Assembly: GCA_949293335.1 (NCBI GenBank)
Contig: CASFDA010000013.1
Span: 310,001-374,000 of the forward strand
Direction: 5' to 3'
Origin: an uncultured Spirochaetales bacterium
GTDB taxonomy: Bacteria; Spirochaetota; Spirochaetia; Sphaerochaetales; Sphaerochaetaceae
DNA length: 64,000 nucleotides
Each line of letters begins with the position of its first letter. Position 1 is the stretch's first letter. Under the pieces are notes generated by a model. It had not been told where the DNA came from. It was given only the letters and a program-made list of their open reading frames with translations, and made no database searches. The translations under genes were made by a program, and so were the position numbers. Of the stretch, positions 55,401 through 62,266 are shown one piece after another.

Positions 55401-55793
55401 AAAATATCTGGTATTGCGCCAGATGGATCAATGTCGGTAAAGAGTGGTGGTTATGCATATCTTGATGCGGTACTTTATAATGTTGGTCCAGTTAATGGTG
55501 AAAATGTCACTGCAACATTCTCTTCCGATAGTCCGTATGTTTTGATCAATACTGAAGAGATCAGCCTTGGAAAGATCGGAACAGGTCGGTACAAGAGCAT
55601 AGGATATCCTCAGGGTTCCATTTCAGGTTATCAGAAATTGGATGATGCATCTTCCCATCTTGCAGAAGGGTACGGAGCTGAACTGAAGATCTCTGATAAC
55701 ACTCCTTCAGGAGAGAGAGTGCCTGTAAAGATGACGATATCAGAATCTGGTGTTCCTCTCTACGAATATCAATTCAGCGTTACTGTGATGTAA
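52443..55793 (+). CDS. large lipoprotein built of about six repeated beta domains
   Basis: 1116 residues from GTG 52443 (GGGAG 7 bases upstream). A lipobox LVLTGC (Cys21) marks it as lipidated. After an N-terminal unique part come about six domains spaced 120-150 residues apart, each opening with a Pro-Gly-Glu loop: ANPGE (about 300), GNGDGKINPGE (about 448), GDGDGKVNPGE (about 590), GNGNSMINIGE (about 735), VYPGE (about 880) and a worn copy near 1000. The middle ones carry the DxDGDGK-like calcium loop. The plan suggests a long, calcium-stiffened surface stalk; no ligand or partner is evident. A terminator follows. Confidence 0.75.
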   Translation: MFNKLIRILCFVCLALVLTGCFKLDPYKEFDKMNKVVTGSGSFKEAQRAYGNFIDKMVEESLSLADKDFSRGLSEDEAALYSDIRSVITRATGQYGYLISKAKKLDSIEDKKEAALWIEEKTSWPGPDLQVILDGRTIHDFSYDGDDTTIDISRIISVLGDMGLEFAGFADGSEFGLSAFPISDPFGEEVEISAVMPVNLHYQGYGGKDTEIVRVTYGDDVMLPDIGEDDRKVFCGWATEKGDYIVGDYYLSYVKVNPDSYVKGNAVSTRSLESPDLYLIYSELQAEKPLIFDGEYSNSGVANPGEIIKMIPVVGNVGKTRESFEIALGKLDEASSSYAVVRQKGTFASYRQESGYGDFPLYPGKKMAISSNTDSVLMDSNINMSERYSDAYIEIVIDPDTPSGTVLHIPMTITTDEGKDFDVVYDVLVEESDFNPVLRQYEFSDKAGNGDGKINPGETIYLDIVLEGRGKIDTGRSLRSILSTESEYVEFTSSLIEDEYLRPGEYANGTYCNYKSLEKAVKGLNPVRGSNMFSFTIDKDCPGGTAIPFMITTTDKTGKEKVNTFELLVTETDARIIFNKYGIREKSGDGDGKVNPGETFSLDTSFRNVGSSTLENLYVSIWTEQDGVSLSTKGDIWEIGDDGKQASNTWKEIKSNYYINSRYYNDRSSDTYESIDDAILVTLSPDYDVKKPITFNWKATGDGNTSGWKGSFSIPVRKTSGNISLSGYAFVDNGNGNSMINIGETGYLDIRVFNSGTSTVKGLKATLSKVEGDVIVTKGTYDFGDISAKRYKTIRSGSRSYQDRTEAALSSQGRVGKGCFEIRLPNDASEGEYSLLLLEFEDSFGNKWNQELRFLQEKPLLGVDASIGYYDKPSYEFVYPGEDLYLRVEVKNTSNGMLSGLSGVFSTDSEYADLSDEPFVFGDLRSGYSDALRHRKDNPIKISAKTPLGETIFINFTMKDSTGLERTFTRDFVVGAERFDPTVVRVKISGIAPDGSMSVKSGGYAYLDAVLYNVGPVNGENVTATFSSDSPYVLINTEEISLGKIGTGRYKSIGYPQGSISGYQKLDDASSHLAEGYGAELKISDNTPSGERVPVKMTISESGVPLYEYQFSVTVM

Positions 55794-55802
55794 TTGTTTC
55801 TG

Positions 55803-55842
55803 ATGCAGTGTTGCACGAATGATGTGACACTGCATTTTTTTT
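55803..55842 (+). terminator. intrinsic terminator of the large lipoprotein gene
   Basis: ATGCAGTGT (55803-55811) pairs with ACACTGCAT near 55827-55835, followed by eight T. The gene stop is 10 bases upstream. Confidence 0.8.
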
Positions 55843-55864
55843 GATATCGTTTCTGCTTCTCAAT

Positions 55865-56016
55865 ATTTCAATGAGAAAGTTGTCAAGATATATGCATTTT
55901 CAACGGGAGAGTTGTCGAAAAGGAAATGAAAAAAGCACCTCATCGGTGCCTTTCTCAACCTCTGCTGGCGGTACTTCAACAACTGGAGTTGTATTTCAAC
56001 GACCAGAGTTGTCAAC
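55865..56016. repeat. cluster of four imperfect ~20-bp repeats with TTCAAC...GTTGT dyads
   Basis: Related units: TTTCAATGAGAAAGTTGTC (from 55866), TTTCAACGGGAGAGTTGTC (from 55898), CTTCAACAACTGGAGTTGT (from 55974) and TTTCAACGACCAGAGTTGTC (from 55994). Each has a short CAAC/GTTG dyad. They flank the minus-strand terminator 55929-55949 between the lipoprotein gene and tRNA-Thr. Spacing is irregular, so this is not a CRISPR array. The role is unknown. Confidence 0.5.
55929..55949 (-). terminator. minus-strand terminator behind tRNA-Thr
   Basis: Read on the minus strand GCACC, loop GATGA, GGTGC, then TTTTTT. It is about 90 bases beyond the tRNA 3' end and probably ends that transcript. Confidence 0.65.
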
Positions 56017-56040
56017 CGCCAATGCCTCTTTGTGTTTTTC

Positions 56041-56114
56041 TTAGCCAAAGATGGGAGTCGAACCCGCGACCTGCTCATTACGAGTGAGCTGCTCTACCAC
56101 TGAGCTACTTTGGC
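56041..56114 (-). tRNA. tRNA-Thr (CGT)
   Basis: Minus strand cloverleaf: acceptor GCCAAAG with CTTTGGC, D-stem GCTC/GAGC, anticodon stem GCTCA/TGAGC with loop CTCGTAA (anticodon CGT, Thr), T-loop TTCGACT. The T-stem GCGGG/CCCAT has one C-A mismatch and one G-U. The discriminator is U and CCA is not encoded. Confidence 0.87.
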
Positions 56115-56326
56115 ATATTGCAAACATTAGAATATTTATCTAATTTTTTCAAAAAATTCAACCCTTACTTCCAGGAGTCTCCATCTTCTAGGTTCACTTG
56201 AGAAAATACTCGCATTGGATTTGTTTTGTCGGCGAGAAGGAAAAATAACTGCTTACAATAAAATGCATTGTTTTCGTTTTGTTGTTTTCAGAATAATTTC
56301 AATGGAAATTTTCTTTGATTTCTTTC

Positions 56327-56355
56327 TTGACTCATGGCATTATTTACCCTAATTT
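56327..56355 (+). promoter_or_regulatory. promoter of the small gene/tsaD operon
   Basis: TTGACT (56327-56332), 17 bases, TAATTT (56350-56355), then AGGAGG and ATG 56377. The stretch 56115-56326 upstream shows only AT-rich sequence that could hold the leftward tRNA promoter. Confidence 0.6.
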
Positions 56356-56376
56356 TCAATTAGGCAGGAGGAATTT

Positions 56377-56613
56377 ATGGATCCAGACATGAAGCTAGAT
56401 TTAGAGATGAAGATGCCAAAACATTTCAGTCTCCCTCCTACGTCATCTTATGATGATCGTGTGAACGTGGGGGAGTTTTGGACAAAAGAAGTATTTGACT
56501 ATATTTTCGCCCAGAATATGACTCCAAGCGCTGTTCGGAATTTTCTTACAGATTCGTATAACGCATCCTGTGAGGCGTACGTAATCAACGAGATAAACAA
56601 GAGGTTCCTATGA
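56377..56613 (+). CDS. 78-residue protein of unknown function, coupled to tsaD
   Basis: Starts behind AGGAGG and ends in an ATGA overlap with tsaD, so it is surely translated. It has an acidic start (MDPDMKLDLEMKMPKHF), then a helical C-terminal half (GEFWTKEVFDYIFAQNMTPS, NEINKRFL). No family recognised. The tight coupling suggests that it is made in step with TsaD, perhaps as a partner. Confidence 0.6.
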   Translation: MDPDMKLDLEMKMPKHFSLPPTSSYDDRVNVGEFWTKEVFDYIFAQNMTPSAVRNFLTDSYNASCEAYVINEINKRFL

Positions 56614-57623
56614 TAGTTCTAGGAATCGAGACAAGCTGTGACGAATGTTCTGCAGCTGTGGTCGAGAATGGAACGAAAATCCTCAGCAACATGATTGCAA
56701 CGCAGATAGAGTTGCATAAGCCTTATCAGGGAGTTGTCCCTGAACTGGCAAGCAGGTTGCATACTGAATGGATTGAACAGGTTGTATCCAGTGCGATCAG
56801 CAACGCTGGAATCAGAAAGGAAGATATTGACGCAGTGGCGTTCACCAACAGGCCAGGGCTTCTCGGATCCCTGCTTGTCGGAGTCAATTATGCAAAGTGC
56901 TTTGCTGAAACGCTGGGAGTGCCATATATCGGAATTGATCATATACGGGCACATCTCTATGCGCCACAGATAGAGAATCCTCTCGAGTACCCATATCTCG
57001 GCATCCTTGTATCTGGTGGCCATACTGTCATATCGGTAGTCAGAGGATACGATGATGTTGAAGTTCTCGGTACAACTATCGATGATGCAATAGGGGAAGC
57101 TTTCGACAAAGTCGCAAAGTTTTACGATATGGGATATCCCGGAGGGGTTGTGATCGACCGGCTCAGCAAGGAAGGAGACCCTCTGAGTTTCAATTTTCCA
57201 GGTCCTTCCATGGACAGGGACAAACATCCTTATGACATGAGCTATTCAGGTCTCAAGACAGCTGTCATCAATCAGAAAGACAGATTCCTGAACCCTGGAA
57301 AAGAAGACAATATAGCCAACATTGCTGCCTCTTTCCAGCGACAGGCTGTGAATATCCTGATGAACAGAGTCAAGAAGGCTTTGAACGATACTGGATTGAA
57401 GAAAGTAAGCGCTGGGGGAGGAGTTGCGGCAAATTCTCTTTTGAGAAAGGAACTGAAAGATCTTGAGAAGGGAGGATATACTGTAACTTTCCCATCCTTG
57501 AAGCTCTGTACAGATAACGGTGCGATGGTTGCTGCCCTTGCATACAGATATCTTGAAGATGGCTATAGGGATAATGAGAGGGTGACTGCATCGGCCAGAG
57601 TTTCCGCTTTCAAGAAATTCTAG
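56610..57623 (+). CDS. tsaD: tRNA threonylcarbamoyladenosine transferase TsaD
   Basis: 337-residue Kae1/TsaD, which makes t6A37 in ANN-decoding tRNAs together with TsaB, TsaC and TsaE. Motifs: ETSCDECSAAVVENG at the start, PELASRLHTEWI, the metal-binding HIRAH (about 112), SGGHTVISVV near 135, DAIGEAFDKVAK near 160 and GGGVAANSLLR near 265. The partner genes are not in the window. A nearby tRNA-Thr is a substrate class but probably only a neighbour. Confidence 0.95.
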   Translation: MIVLGIETSCDECSAAVVENGTKILSNMIATQIELHKPYQGVVPELASRLHTEWIEQVVSSAISNAGIRKEDIDAVAFTNRPGLLGSLLVGVNYAKCFAETLGVPYIGIDHIRAHLYAPQIENPLEYPYLGILVSGGHTVISVVRGYDDVEVLGTTIDDAIGEAFDKVAKFYDMGYPGGVVIDRLSKEGDPLSFNFPGPSMDRDKHPYDMSYSGLKTAVINQKDRFLNPGKEDNIANIAASFQRQAVNILMNRVKKALNDTGLKKVSAGGGVAANSLLRKELKDLEKGGYTVTFPSLKLCTDNGAMVAALAYRYLEDGYRDNERVTASARVSAFKKF

Positions 57624-57641
57624 GAATTTGCAAAATGTTTA

Positions 57642-57670
57642 TTGACACTATATCTATCTTTAGTTAGGAT
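57642..57670 (+). promoter_or_regulatory. promoter of the tRNA-Gln/tRNA-Glu unit
   Basis: Perfect TTGACA (57642-57647), 17 bases, TAGGAT (57665-57670); transcription should start near 57677, 8 bases before tRNA-Gln. Confidence 0.8.
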
Positions 57671-57684
57671 ACCAAAAGTGCTGA

Positions 57685-57755
57685 TGGGATGTAGTGTAAC
57701 GGTAACACTGCAGATTCTGGTTCTGCCTTTGGGGGTTCGAGTCCCTCCATCCCAG
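57685..57755 (+). tRNA. tRNA-Gln (CTG)
   Basis: Acceptor TGGGATG with CATCCCA, D-stem GTGT/ACAC, anticodon stem GCAGA/TCTGC with loop TTCTGGT (anticodon CTG), T-stem GGGGG/CCCTC with loop TTCGAGT, discriminator G. No encoded CCA. Confidence 0.9.
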
Positions 57756-57761
57756 TTGAGC

Positions 57762-57833
57762 GGTTCCTTCGTCTAATGGTTAGGACGGGAGATTCTCAGT
57801 CTCTAAATAGGGGTTCGATTCCCCTAGGAACTA
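57762..57833 (+). tRNA. tRNA-Glu (CTC)
   Basis: Acceptor GGTTCCT with AGGAACT (first pair G-U), CGTCTAA D-arm typical of Glu, anticodon stem GGAGA/TCTCT with loop TTCTCAG (anticodon CTC), T-arm AGGGG/CCCCT with loop TTCGATT, discriminator A. It is 6 bases behind tRNA-Gln on the same transcript. Confidence 0.9.
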
Positions 57834-57837
57834 AAAG

Positions 57838-57862
57838 ACGGCTGAAAAAGCCGTTTTTTTTT
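57838..57862 (+). terminator. terminator of the tRNA-Gln/Glu unit
   Basis: ACGGCT (57838-57843), loop GAAAA, AGCCGT (57849-57854), then a run of T. Confidence 0.85.
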
Positions 57863-57940
57863 ATTGTTGTGTAACGAAAATGTCCGATGAAGGCATCTTC
57901 GCTCTCTGAGGAAGATTATTCAGAAAAATAGATGTTAGGT

Positions 57941-57958
57941 ATGTAAAGAACTTTACAT
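57941..57958. repeat. perfect inverted repeat in the 57.9-58.1 kb gap
   Basis: ATGTAAAG, AA, CTTTACAT, followed by five T. It may be an operator for the gene at 58077 or a weak AT-rich terminator. The rest of 57863-58040 holds nothing I can support. Confidence 0.4.
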
Positions 57959-58040
57959 TTTTGAAAAACTTCTCCAATCTTTCGCTGAAGCTGATTCTCT
58001 ATGCGGATGGAAAAATACGTGCTGCTGATATCTATATCAA

Positions 58041-58069
58041 TTGTTTTCGTATTTCCTATCTGATATGAT
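58041..58069 (+). promoter_or_regulatory. promoter of the secreted protein gene (leaderless geometry)
   Basis: TTGTTT (58041-58046), 17 bases, extended -10 TGATATGAT (58061-58069), 7 bases, then ATG 58077. There is no Shine-Dalgarno sequence before this ATG. Confidence 0.6.
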
Positions 58070-58076
58070 TTTAGTC

Positions 58077-58631
58077 ATGAAAAAGGTCCTTCTGTTTCTA
58101 TTCTTCTCTTTGCTTGTCGTTTCAAGTCTTTTCTCTTCATATTCAATTTCGCTTGGACAGAATGAGTATGGCTATGTGCGCATTCTGGATGAAGGAGGGG
58201 ATGTCATATCCCTTGATGACTCTGTCTGGTTCAAGAAATGGAATGGACTTGTGCTTGAACGGATAGGTACATGGAACTACAAGATCACGGAACCTGACGG
58301 AAGCCAGCTGATAGTGATTACGAGGCGGGGAAATTTCAGTGATGTCGAGTTCGAGCTCAGTTTCTCCTCCTGTCGTCTCCTTGTTACAGAGAGAATGCTC
58401 CCATCCATTGATGCATTGGAAGGAAGTCCTGTTAAAGAGATAATAGTACCATTCAGGGTGGACGAACTTACAAGAAGGACATATGCGGCAAATGGTATAA
58501 AGATAACAGAGATACGTCCGTCAGATCTGATTGATGTCGAGAATGGTATCTATATTCCTTCTTCTAGCGATGTAGATACAATATTTGTCCGCTGTCCAGA
58601 TTGCGGAAGGATGATTGAAGTACAGCTCTGA
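58077..58631 (+). CDS. exported protein with C-terminal CxxC
   Basis: 184 residues from ATG 58077 (MKKVLLFLFFSLLVVSSLFS), a clear signal peptide. The mature part is Ile/Val/Asp-rich with no known motif and ends in VRCPDCGRMIEVQL, a zinc-ribbon-like or redox CxxC right at the C-terminus. The longer open frame from 58041 covers the promoter and is not used. Probably periplasmic; function unknown. Confidence 0.6.
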   Translation: MKKVLLFLFFSLLVVSSLFSSYSISLGQNEYGYVRILDEGGDVISLDDSVWFKKWNGLVLERIGTWNYKITEPDGSQLIVITRRGNFSDVEFELSFSSCRLLVTERMLPSIDALEGSPVKEIIVPFRVDELTRRTYAANGIKITEIRPSDLIDVENGIYIPSSSDVDTIFVRCPDCGRMIEVQL

Positions 58632-58711
58632 CTTGCCCGAATGCGTTTTTTACTGTACCATCATTCCGGCCAATCTATTTATGGCATTTAACTTTATACA
58701 TTGGTGGCGAG

Positions 58712-60349
58712 ATGATTACAGCATCAAATATTTCCCTTTCCTACGGTACGCAGGTCCTTTTCAAGGATGTCAACATCAAGTTCACGCCAGGCAACTGTTA
58801 TGGCATAATCGGTGCAAACGGTGCTGGCAAGTCAACATTCCTGAAGATTCTTTCTGGAGAGATTGAGCCGGATACAGGAGAAGTCATCATCACTCCGGGA
58901 GAGAGGATGACGACGCTCAGGCAGGATCATTTCGCATTTAATGACTACAAAGTCATCGATACTGTCATCATGGGACACAAGAAACTCTATTCGGTGATGA
59001 AAGAGAGAGACGAGATCTATCAGAAGGAAGAATTCACTGAAGAAGACGGGATCAGGGCCGCAGAGCTGGAGGGGGAGTTTTCTGAGCTCGGTGGCTGGGA
59101 AGCGGAGTCAGATGCAGGTCAGATGCTGGATGGACTTGGAATTCCACAATCCCTGCATGAGAAGATGATGGCAGATATCGAGGACAATCTGAAAGTACGC
59201 GTTCTGCTTGCGCAGGCACTTTTTGGAAATCCAGATATCCTACTTCTCGATGAACCTACGAACCACCTTGACCTGGAGAGCATCCACTGGCTCGAGGAGT
59301 ACCTTGAAAACTTCAATAATACAGTCATCGTTGTCTCTCACGACAGGCATTTTTTAAATACAGTCTGTACTCATATCTGTGATATTGACTTTGGAAAGAT
59401 CCAGCTATATGTGGGAAACTACGATTTCTGGTACATGTCCAGCCAGCTTGCGCTCAAGCAGATGAAGGATGAGAAGAAGAGAAGGGACGAGAAGATTGCA
59501 GAACTCAAGGAATTCATCCAGCGCTTCAGTTCCAATGTAGCGAAGGCAAAACAGGCAACAAGCAGGAAGAAGCTCATCGAGAAGCTGACGATCGATGATA
59601 TCCGTCCATCATCACGACGTTTTCCATACGTGGCATTCAAGCCGAATAGGGAAATAGGGAACAATGCCCTTGAGATCAAGAATCTTACAAAGACGATTGA
59701 TGGGGTGAAGGTGATAGACAATCTCTCCCTTCTGATCAATCCGACAGACAAGGTTGCTTTTGTAGGTCCCAACCACTATGCGAAGACTGTACTTTTCCAG
59801 ATTCTTGCAGGTGAGATCGAACCGGATGATGGAACATACACCTGGGGTGTCACCACGAGCCTTTCATATTTCCCGAAGGACAACAGTTCCATGTTTCAGG
59901 ACGGGGAGAGCATTGCAGACTATCTCCAGAAGTTCAGCAAGGAAGATGACGACACATATGTCCGTTCCTTCCTCGGCCGCATGCTTTTTTCAGGTGATGA
60001 GGCACTAAAGCCTTGCAATGTACTCTCAGGTGGAGAGCGGGTAAGGGTGGTTCTTGCGAAGATGATGCTCGAAGGTGCCAACTGCCTGATATTCGATGAG
60101 CCGACAAGCCATCTGGATCTTGAAGCGATCCAGGCTCTCAACAATGGCCTGATTGATTTCAAGGGTGTGATCCTGTTCAATTCACATGACCATCAGTTTG
60201 TCGACTCTATCGCCAACAGGATAATAGAATTCACACCAGAAGGTGTGATCGACAGGATGACGACGTTCGATGCATACCTCAACGACGATAGCGTCAAGGC
60301 GCTACGCGAGAAAGCATACAAGAACGAAAGGAACGTTGTGCTTCTCTGA
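58712..60349 (+). CDS. ABC-F family ATPase (YkpA/YbiT type)
   Basis: 545 residues with two ABC domains and no membrane segment, a ribosome-associated ABC-F protein. First domain: Walker A GANGAGKS (34-41) and LLLDEPTNHLDLES; its signature, usually LTGGEKVRV, reads IEDNLKVRV (156-164). The linker (about 245-300) is basic and helical. Second domain: Walker A position GPNHYAKT (352-359), which is degenerate in this subfamily generally, an intact LSGGERVRV signature and FDEPTSHLDLEA. The loss of the first signature is unusual and could weaken one of the two ATP sites. Coupled to coaX by one base. Confidence 0.83.
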   Translation: MITASNISLSYGTQVLFKDVNIKFTPGNCYGIIGANGAGKSTFLKILSGEIEPDTGEVIITPGERMTTLRQDHFAFNDYKVIDTVIMGHKKLYSVMKERDEIYQKEEFTEEDGIRAAELEGEFSELGGWEAESDAGQMLDGLGIPQSLHEKMMADIEDNLKVRVLLAQALFGNPDILLLDEPTNHLDLESIHWLEEYLENFNNTVIVVSHDRHFLNTVCTHICDIDFGKIQLYVGNYDFWYMSSQLALKQMKDEKKRRDEKIAELKEFIQRFSSNVAKAKQATSRKKLIEKLTIDDIRPSSRRFPYVAFKPNREIGNNALEIKNLTKTIDGVKVIDNLSLLINPTDKVAFVGPNHYAKTVLFQILAGEIEPDDGTYTWGVTTSLSYFPKDNSSMFQDGESIADYLQKFSKEDDDTYVRSFLGRMLFSGDEALKPCNVLSGGERVRVVLAKMMLEGANCLIFDEPTSHLDLEAIQALNNGLIDFKGVILFNSHDHQFVDSIANRIIEFTPEGVIDRMTTFDAYLNDDSVKALREKAYKNERNVVLL

Positions 60350-61110
60350 TGAAAGTTATCGTTGATGTAGGAAATACCAACATAGTCCTTTCCGTCTCTG
60401 ACGGGGAGGACTTTCTATATACATTCCGGGTGCATACAGATCCCAAGCGGACAAGCGATGAGTATTATGTCGTTTTCAAGTCGCTTCTCTCCAGTCACGG
60501 CGTTGAACTTGAAAATGTCGAGAAGGCCGTTGTCTCTTCTGTCGTTCCGAACCTTACCAGAGCGATATCGAAGGATATGGAGAAGCTTTTCGCAATAGAA
60601 CCGCTGATTGTCTCGAGAAATCTTGAAACAGGACTTGTGAGTAATTCGATTCCAGAAGAAATGGGATCTGATCTCATTGCAAATCTCGCTTATGCCCATC
60701 ATATTCATAAGGACAAGAACGTGATGGTTGTCGATTTTGGAACGGCGCTTACATTCTCGAGCGTGAACAGGAAAGGCGAGGTTCTTGGAGTTGCCATCAC
60801 CCCGGGGCTTATCACTGCGGTCAACAGCCTGTTTGGATCTACTGCCCAGCTTCCTCAAGTCGAGCTCAAGGTTCCTTCCTGTCTCATAGGCAGAAACAGT
60901 GAGGATTCGATAAGAAGTGGCGTGATGTATGGTTTCTCATCTATGGTGGACAGTCTGGTGGAGCTTACTGAAAAAGAGATAGGCGAAAAGCTCTATGTTA
61001 TCGCCACGGGAGGGCTCTCAAGTACGATCTCCCCACTTTTGAAGAACATTGACAAGTTCGATATCCTCCACACTCTGAAGGGTATCAGTCTTATCGGCGA
61101 TCTCAATTGA
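60349..61110 (+). CDS. coaX: type III pantothenate kinase
   Basis: 253-residue CoaX, first step of coenzyme A synthesis (pantothenate plus ATP). Phosphate motif DVGNTNIVLSV at the start, EEMGSDLIANLAYA near 102, VVDFGTALTFSSV near 126, GVAITPGLITA near 146 and AQLPQVEL near 166 are typical. The ATG overlaps the last base of the ABC-F stop. It converges on azlD with a 4-base gap. Confidence 0.93.
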   Translation: MKVIVDVGNTNIVLSVSDGEDFLYTFRVHTDPKRTSDEYYVVFKSLLSSHGVELENVEKAVVSSVVPNLTRAISKDMEKLFAIEPLIVSRNLETGLVSNSIPEEMGSDLIANLAYAHHIHKDKNVMVVDFGTALTFSSVNRKGEVLGVAITPGLITAVNSLFGSTAQLPQVELKVPSCLIGRNSEDSIRSGVMYGFSSMVDSLVELTEKEIGEKLYVIATGGLSSTISPLLKNIDKFDILHTLKGISLIGDLN

Positions 61111-61114
61111 CTTT

Positions 61115-61429
61115 TCATAGTGCCGGAAAAGCCAGCATCATTCCTGTTGTTCCGATGAGTGCAAAGATGATAGCAAGGATCATCGGTCCTTTGAATAATG
61201 ACGTGAGGAATGCGATCACGATCCCAACAAGACCTGCGTACCACATCGCGCCGAAATCGGTAAGTGCAAGGGGAAAAATAAGAGCACCGAGAGCAGCAAG
61301 CGGGAGGAGAAGCATGCATTTCCTAACGAATCTAGGCAATTTAGAGAGCGCTGAAGACGCAAAATAGGGGATGATGCGAGGAAGCATGGTGACTGATGCA
61401 CATAAGACTATCATCAGGAGTTTATTCAA
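61115..61429 (-). CDS. azlD: AzlD-family branched-chain amino acid export subunit
   Basis: 104 residues, about four membrane segments (MNKLLMIVLCASVTMLPRII at the start), the size and motif of AzlD. It overlaps azlC by 8 bases, the usual pairing for the two-part branched-chain amino acid exporter of the LIV-E family. Confidence 0.83.
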   Translation of the reverse strand: MNKLLMIVLCASVTMLPRIIPYFASSALSKLPRFVRKCMLLLPLAALGALIFPLALTDFGAMWYAGLVGIVIAFLTSLFKGPMILAIIFALIGTTGMMLAFPAL

Positions 61430-62126
61430 TTCCGACCTCCTTGTCCGTATATATCAGGGCTCCGAAGAGTGTTGCCAGTATCATTGAAATAAGGAAAGAG
61501 AGACCTGTGGAAAATGAGAGGCACAGTATGAGAATGGAATTGAGCAGTGCTGATAGGGAGGCAACCAGAAGAGCTTTCGCTTTCCATCTGACTTCAGAGC
61601 CTAGAAGAGATGCGAACATCGCATATACAGTGATCACAGCTGCTTTCTGCACAACATCGGGAAGGAATGTTCCCCCGAGATAGCCGACAGCTGTTCCCGT
61701 TGTCCACCCTGCATAGGAAGTGAAGATCAACCCAGCCATGTAGCTGTATGAGAGTTTTTTGCCTTTGAATGACGCTACTGTGAAAACCTCATCGACCGTC
61801 CCAAATCCGCACATCAGACGACCTGATACTGAGGATGGATCTGCAAGACGCTGTGACAGAGAAGATGCCATGAAAATATATCTTGAGTTGATGAAAAAGA
61901 CAGATACAACAATGGAAAGGAGCATTGAGCCCGCGTTGTAGAGATTCATCATCAGAAACTGTCCGGAGCCTGCAAATGTCATGAGACTTGTAAGCAGTCC
62001 TTCGACGAATGTGAAGCTGCTTGATCTTGTGAGGAGTCCGAAGGCAAGAGCTGTGGTGAAGTACCCGAGAAAGATTGGAAAGCCATCTCTTATTCCTTCC
62101 CTTACTTCTTTGCCTTTGTTCTCCAT
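61422..62126 (-). CDS. azlC: AzlC-family branched-chain amino acid exporter subunit
   Basis: A 234-residue membrane protein. REGIRDGFPIFLGYFTTALA and AFGLLTRSSSFTFVEGLL at the start, TFAGSGQFLMM near 51 and INSRYIFMASSLSQRL near 79 are the AzlC signature blocks. GGAGG lies about 7 bases before the ATG. The substrate (branched-chain amino acids or a relative) follows family knowledge only. Confidence 0.85.
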   Translation of the reverse strand: MENKGKEVREGIRDGFPIFLGYFTTALAFGLLTRSSSFTFVEGLLTSLMTFAGSGQFLMMNLYNAGSMLLSIVVSVFFINSRYIFMASSLSQRLADPSSVSGRLMCGFGTVDEVFTVASFKGKKLSYSYMAGLIFTSYAGWTTGTAVGYLGGTFLPDVVQKAAVITVYAMFASLLGSEVRWKAKALLVASLSALLNSILILCLSFSTGLSFLISMILATLFGALIYTDKEVGIE

Positions 62127-62266
62127 TGCTTTCCTCCGTGCCGAGATCGTCTATGCCCGCGTACGGAAAAACGACCCCTTTGTCGTACATTTTTTGGGGA
62201 TGAGAATCCCTCTGCTGGAAGAGATTGCCATATCAGAGAGTGTTTCATCCATCCTGATTTCTAGTC

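Noticed and set aside
55880-55990. minus-strand peptide tail reading VEVPPAEVEKGTDEVLF
   Set aside because: Opens only after a stop, has no start codon, and overlaps the tRNA-Thr terminator hairpin, which explains the sequence.
55865-56016. CRISPR array
   Set aside because: Repeat units are imperfect and irregularly spaced, there are only four, and no cas gene is present.
62127-62266. possible leader peptide (MDETLSDMAISSSRG...) before azlC
   Set aside because: Few branched-chain codons, no clear attenuator hairpins with a T-run, and only a weak ribosome site.
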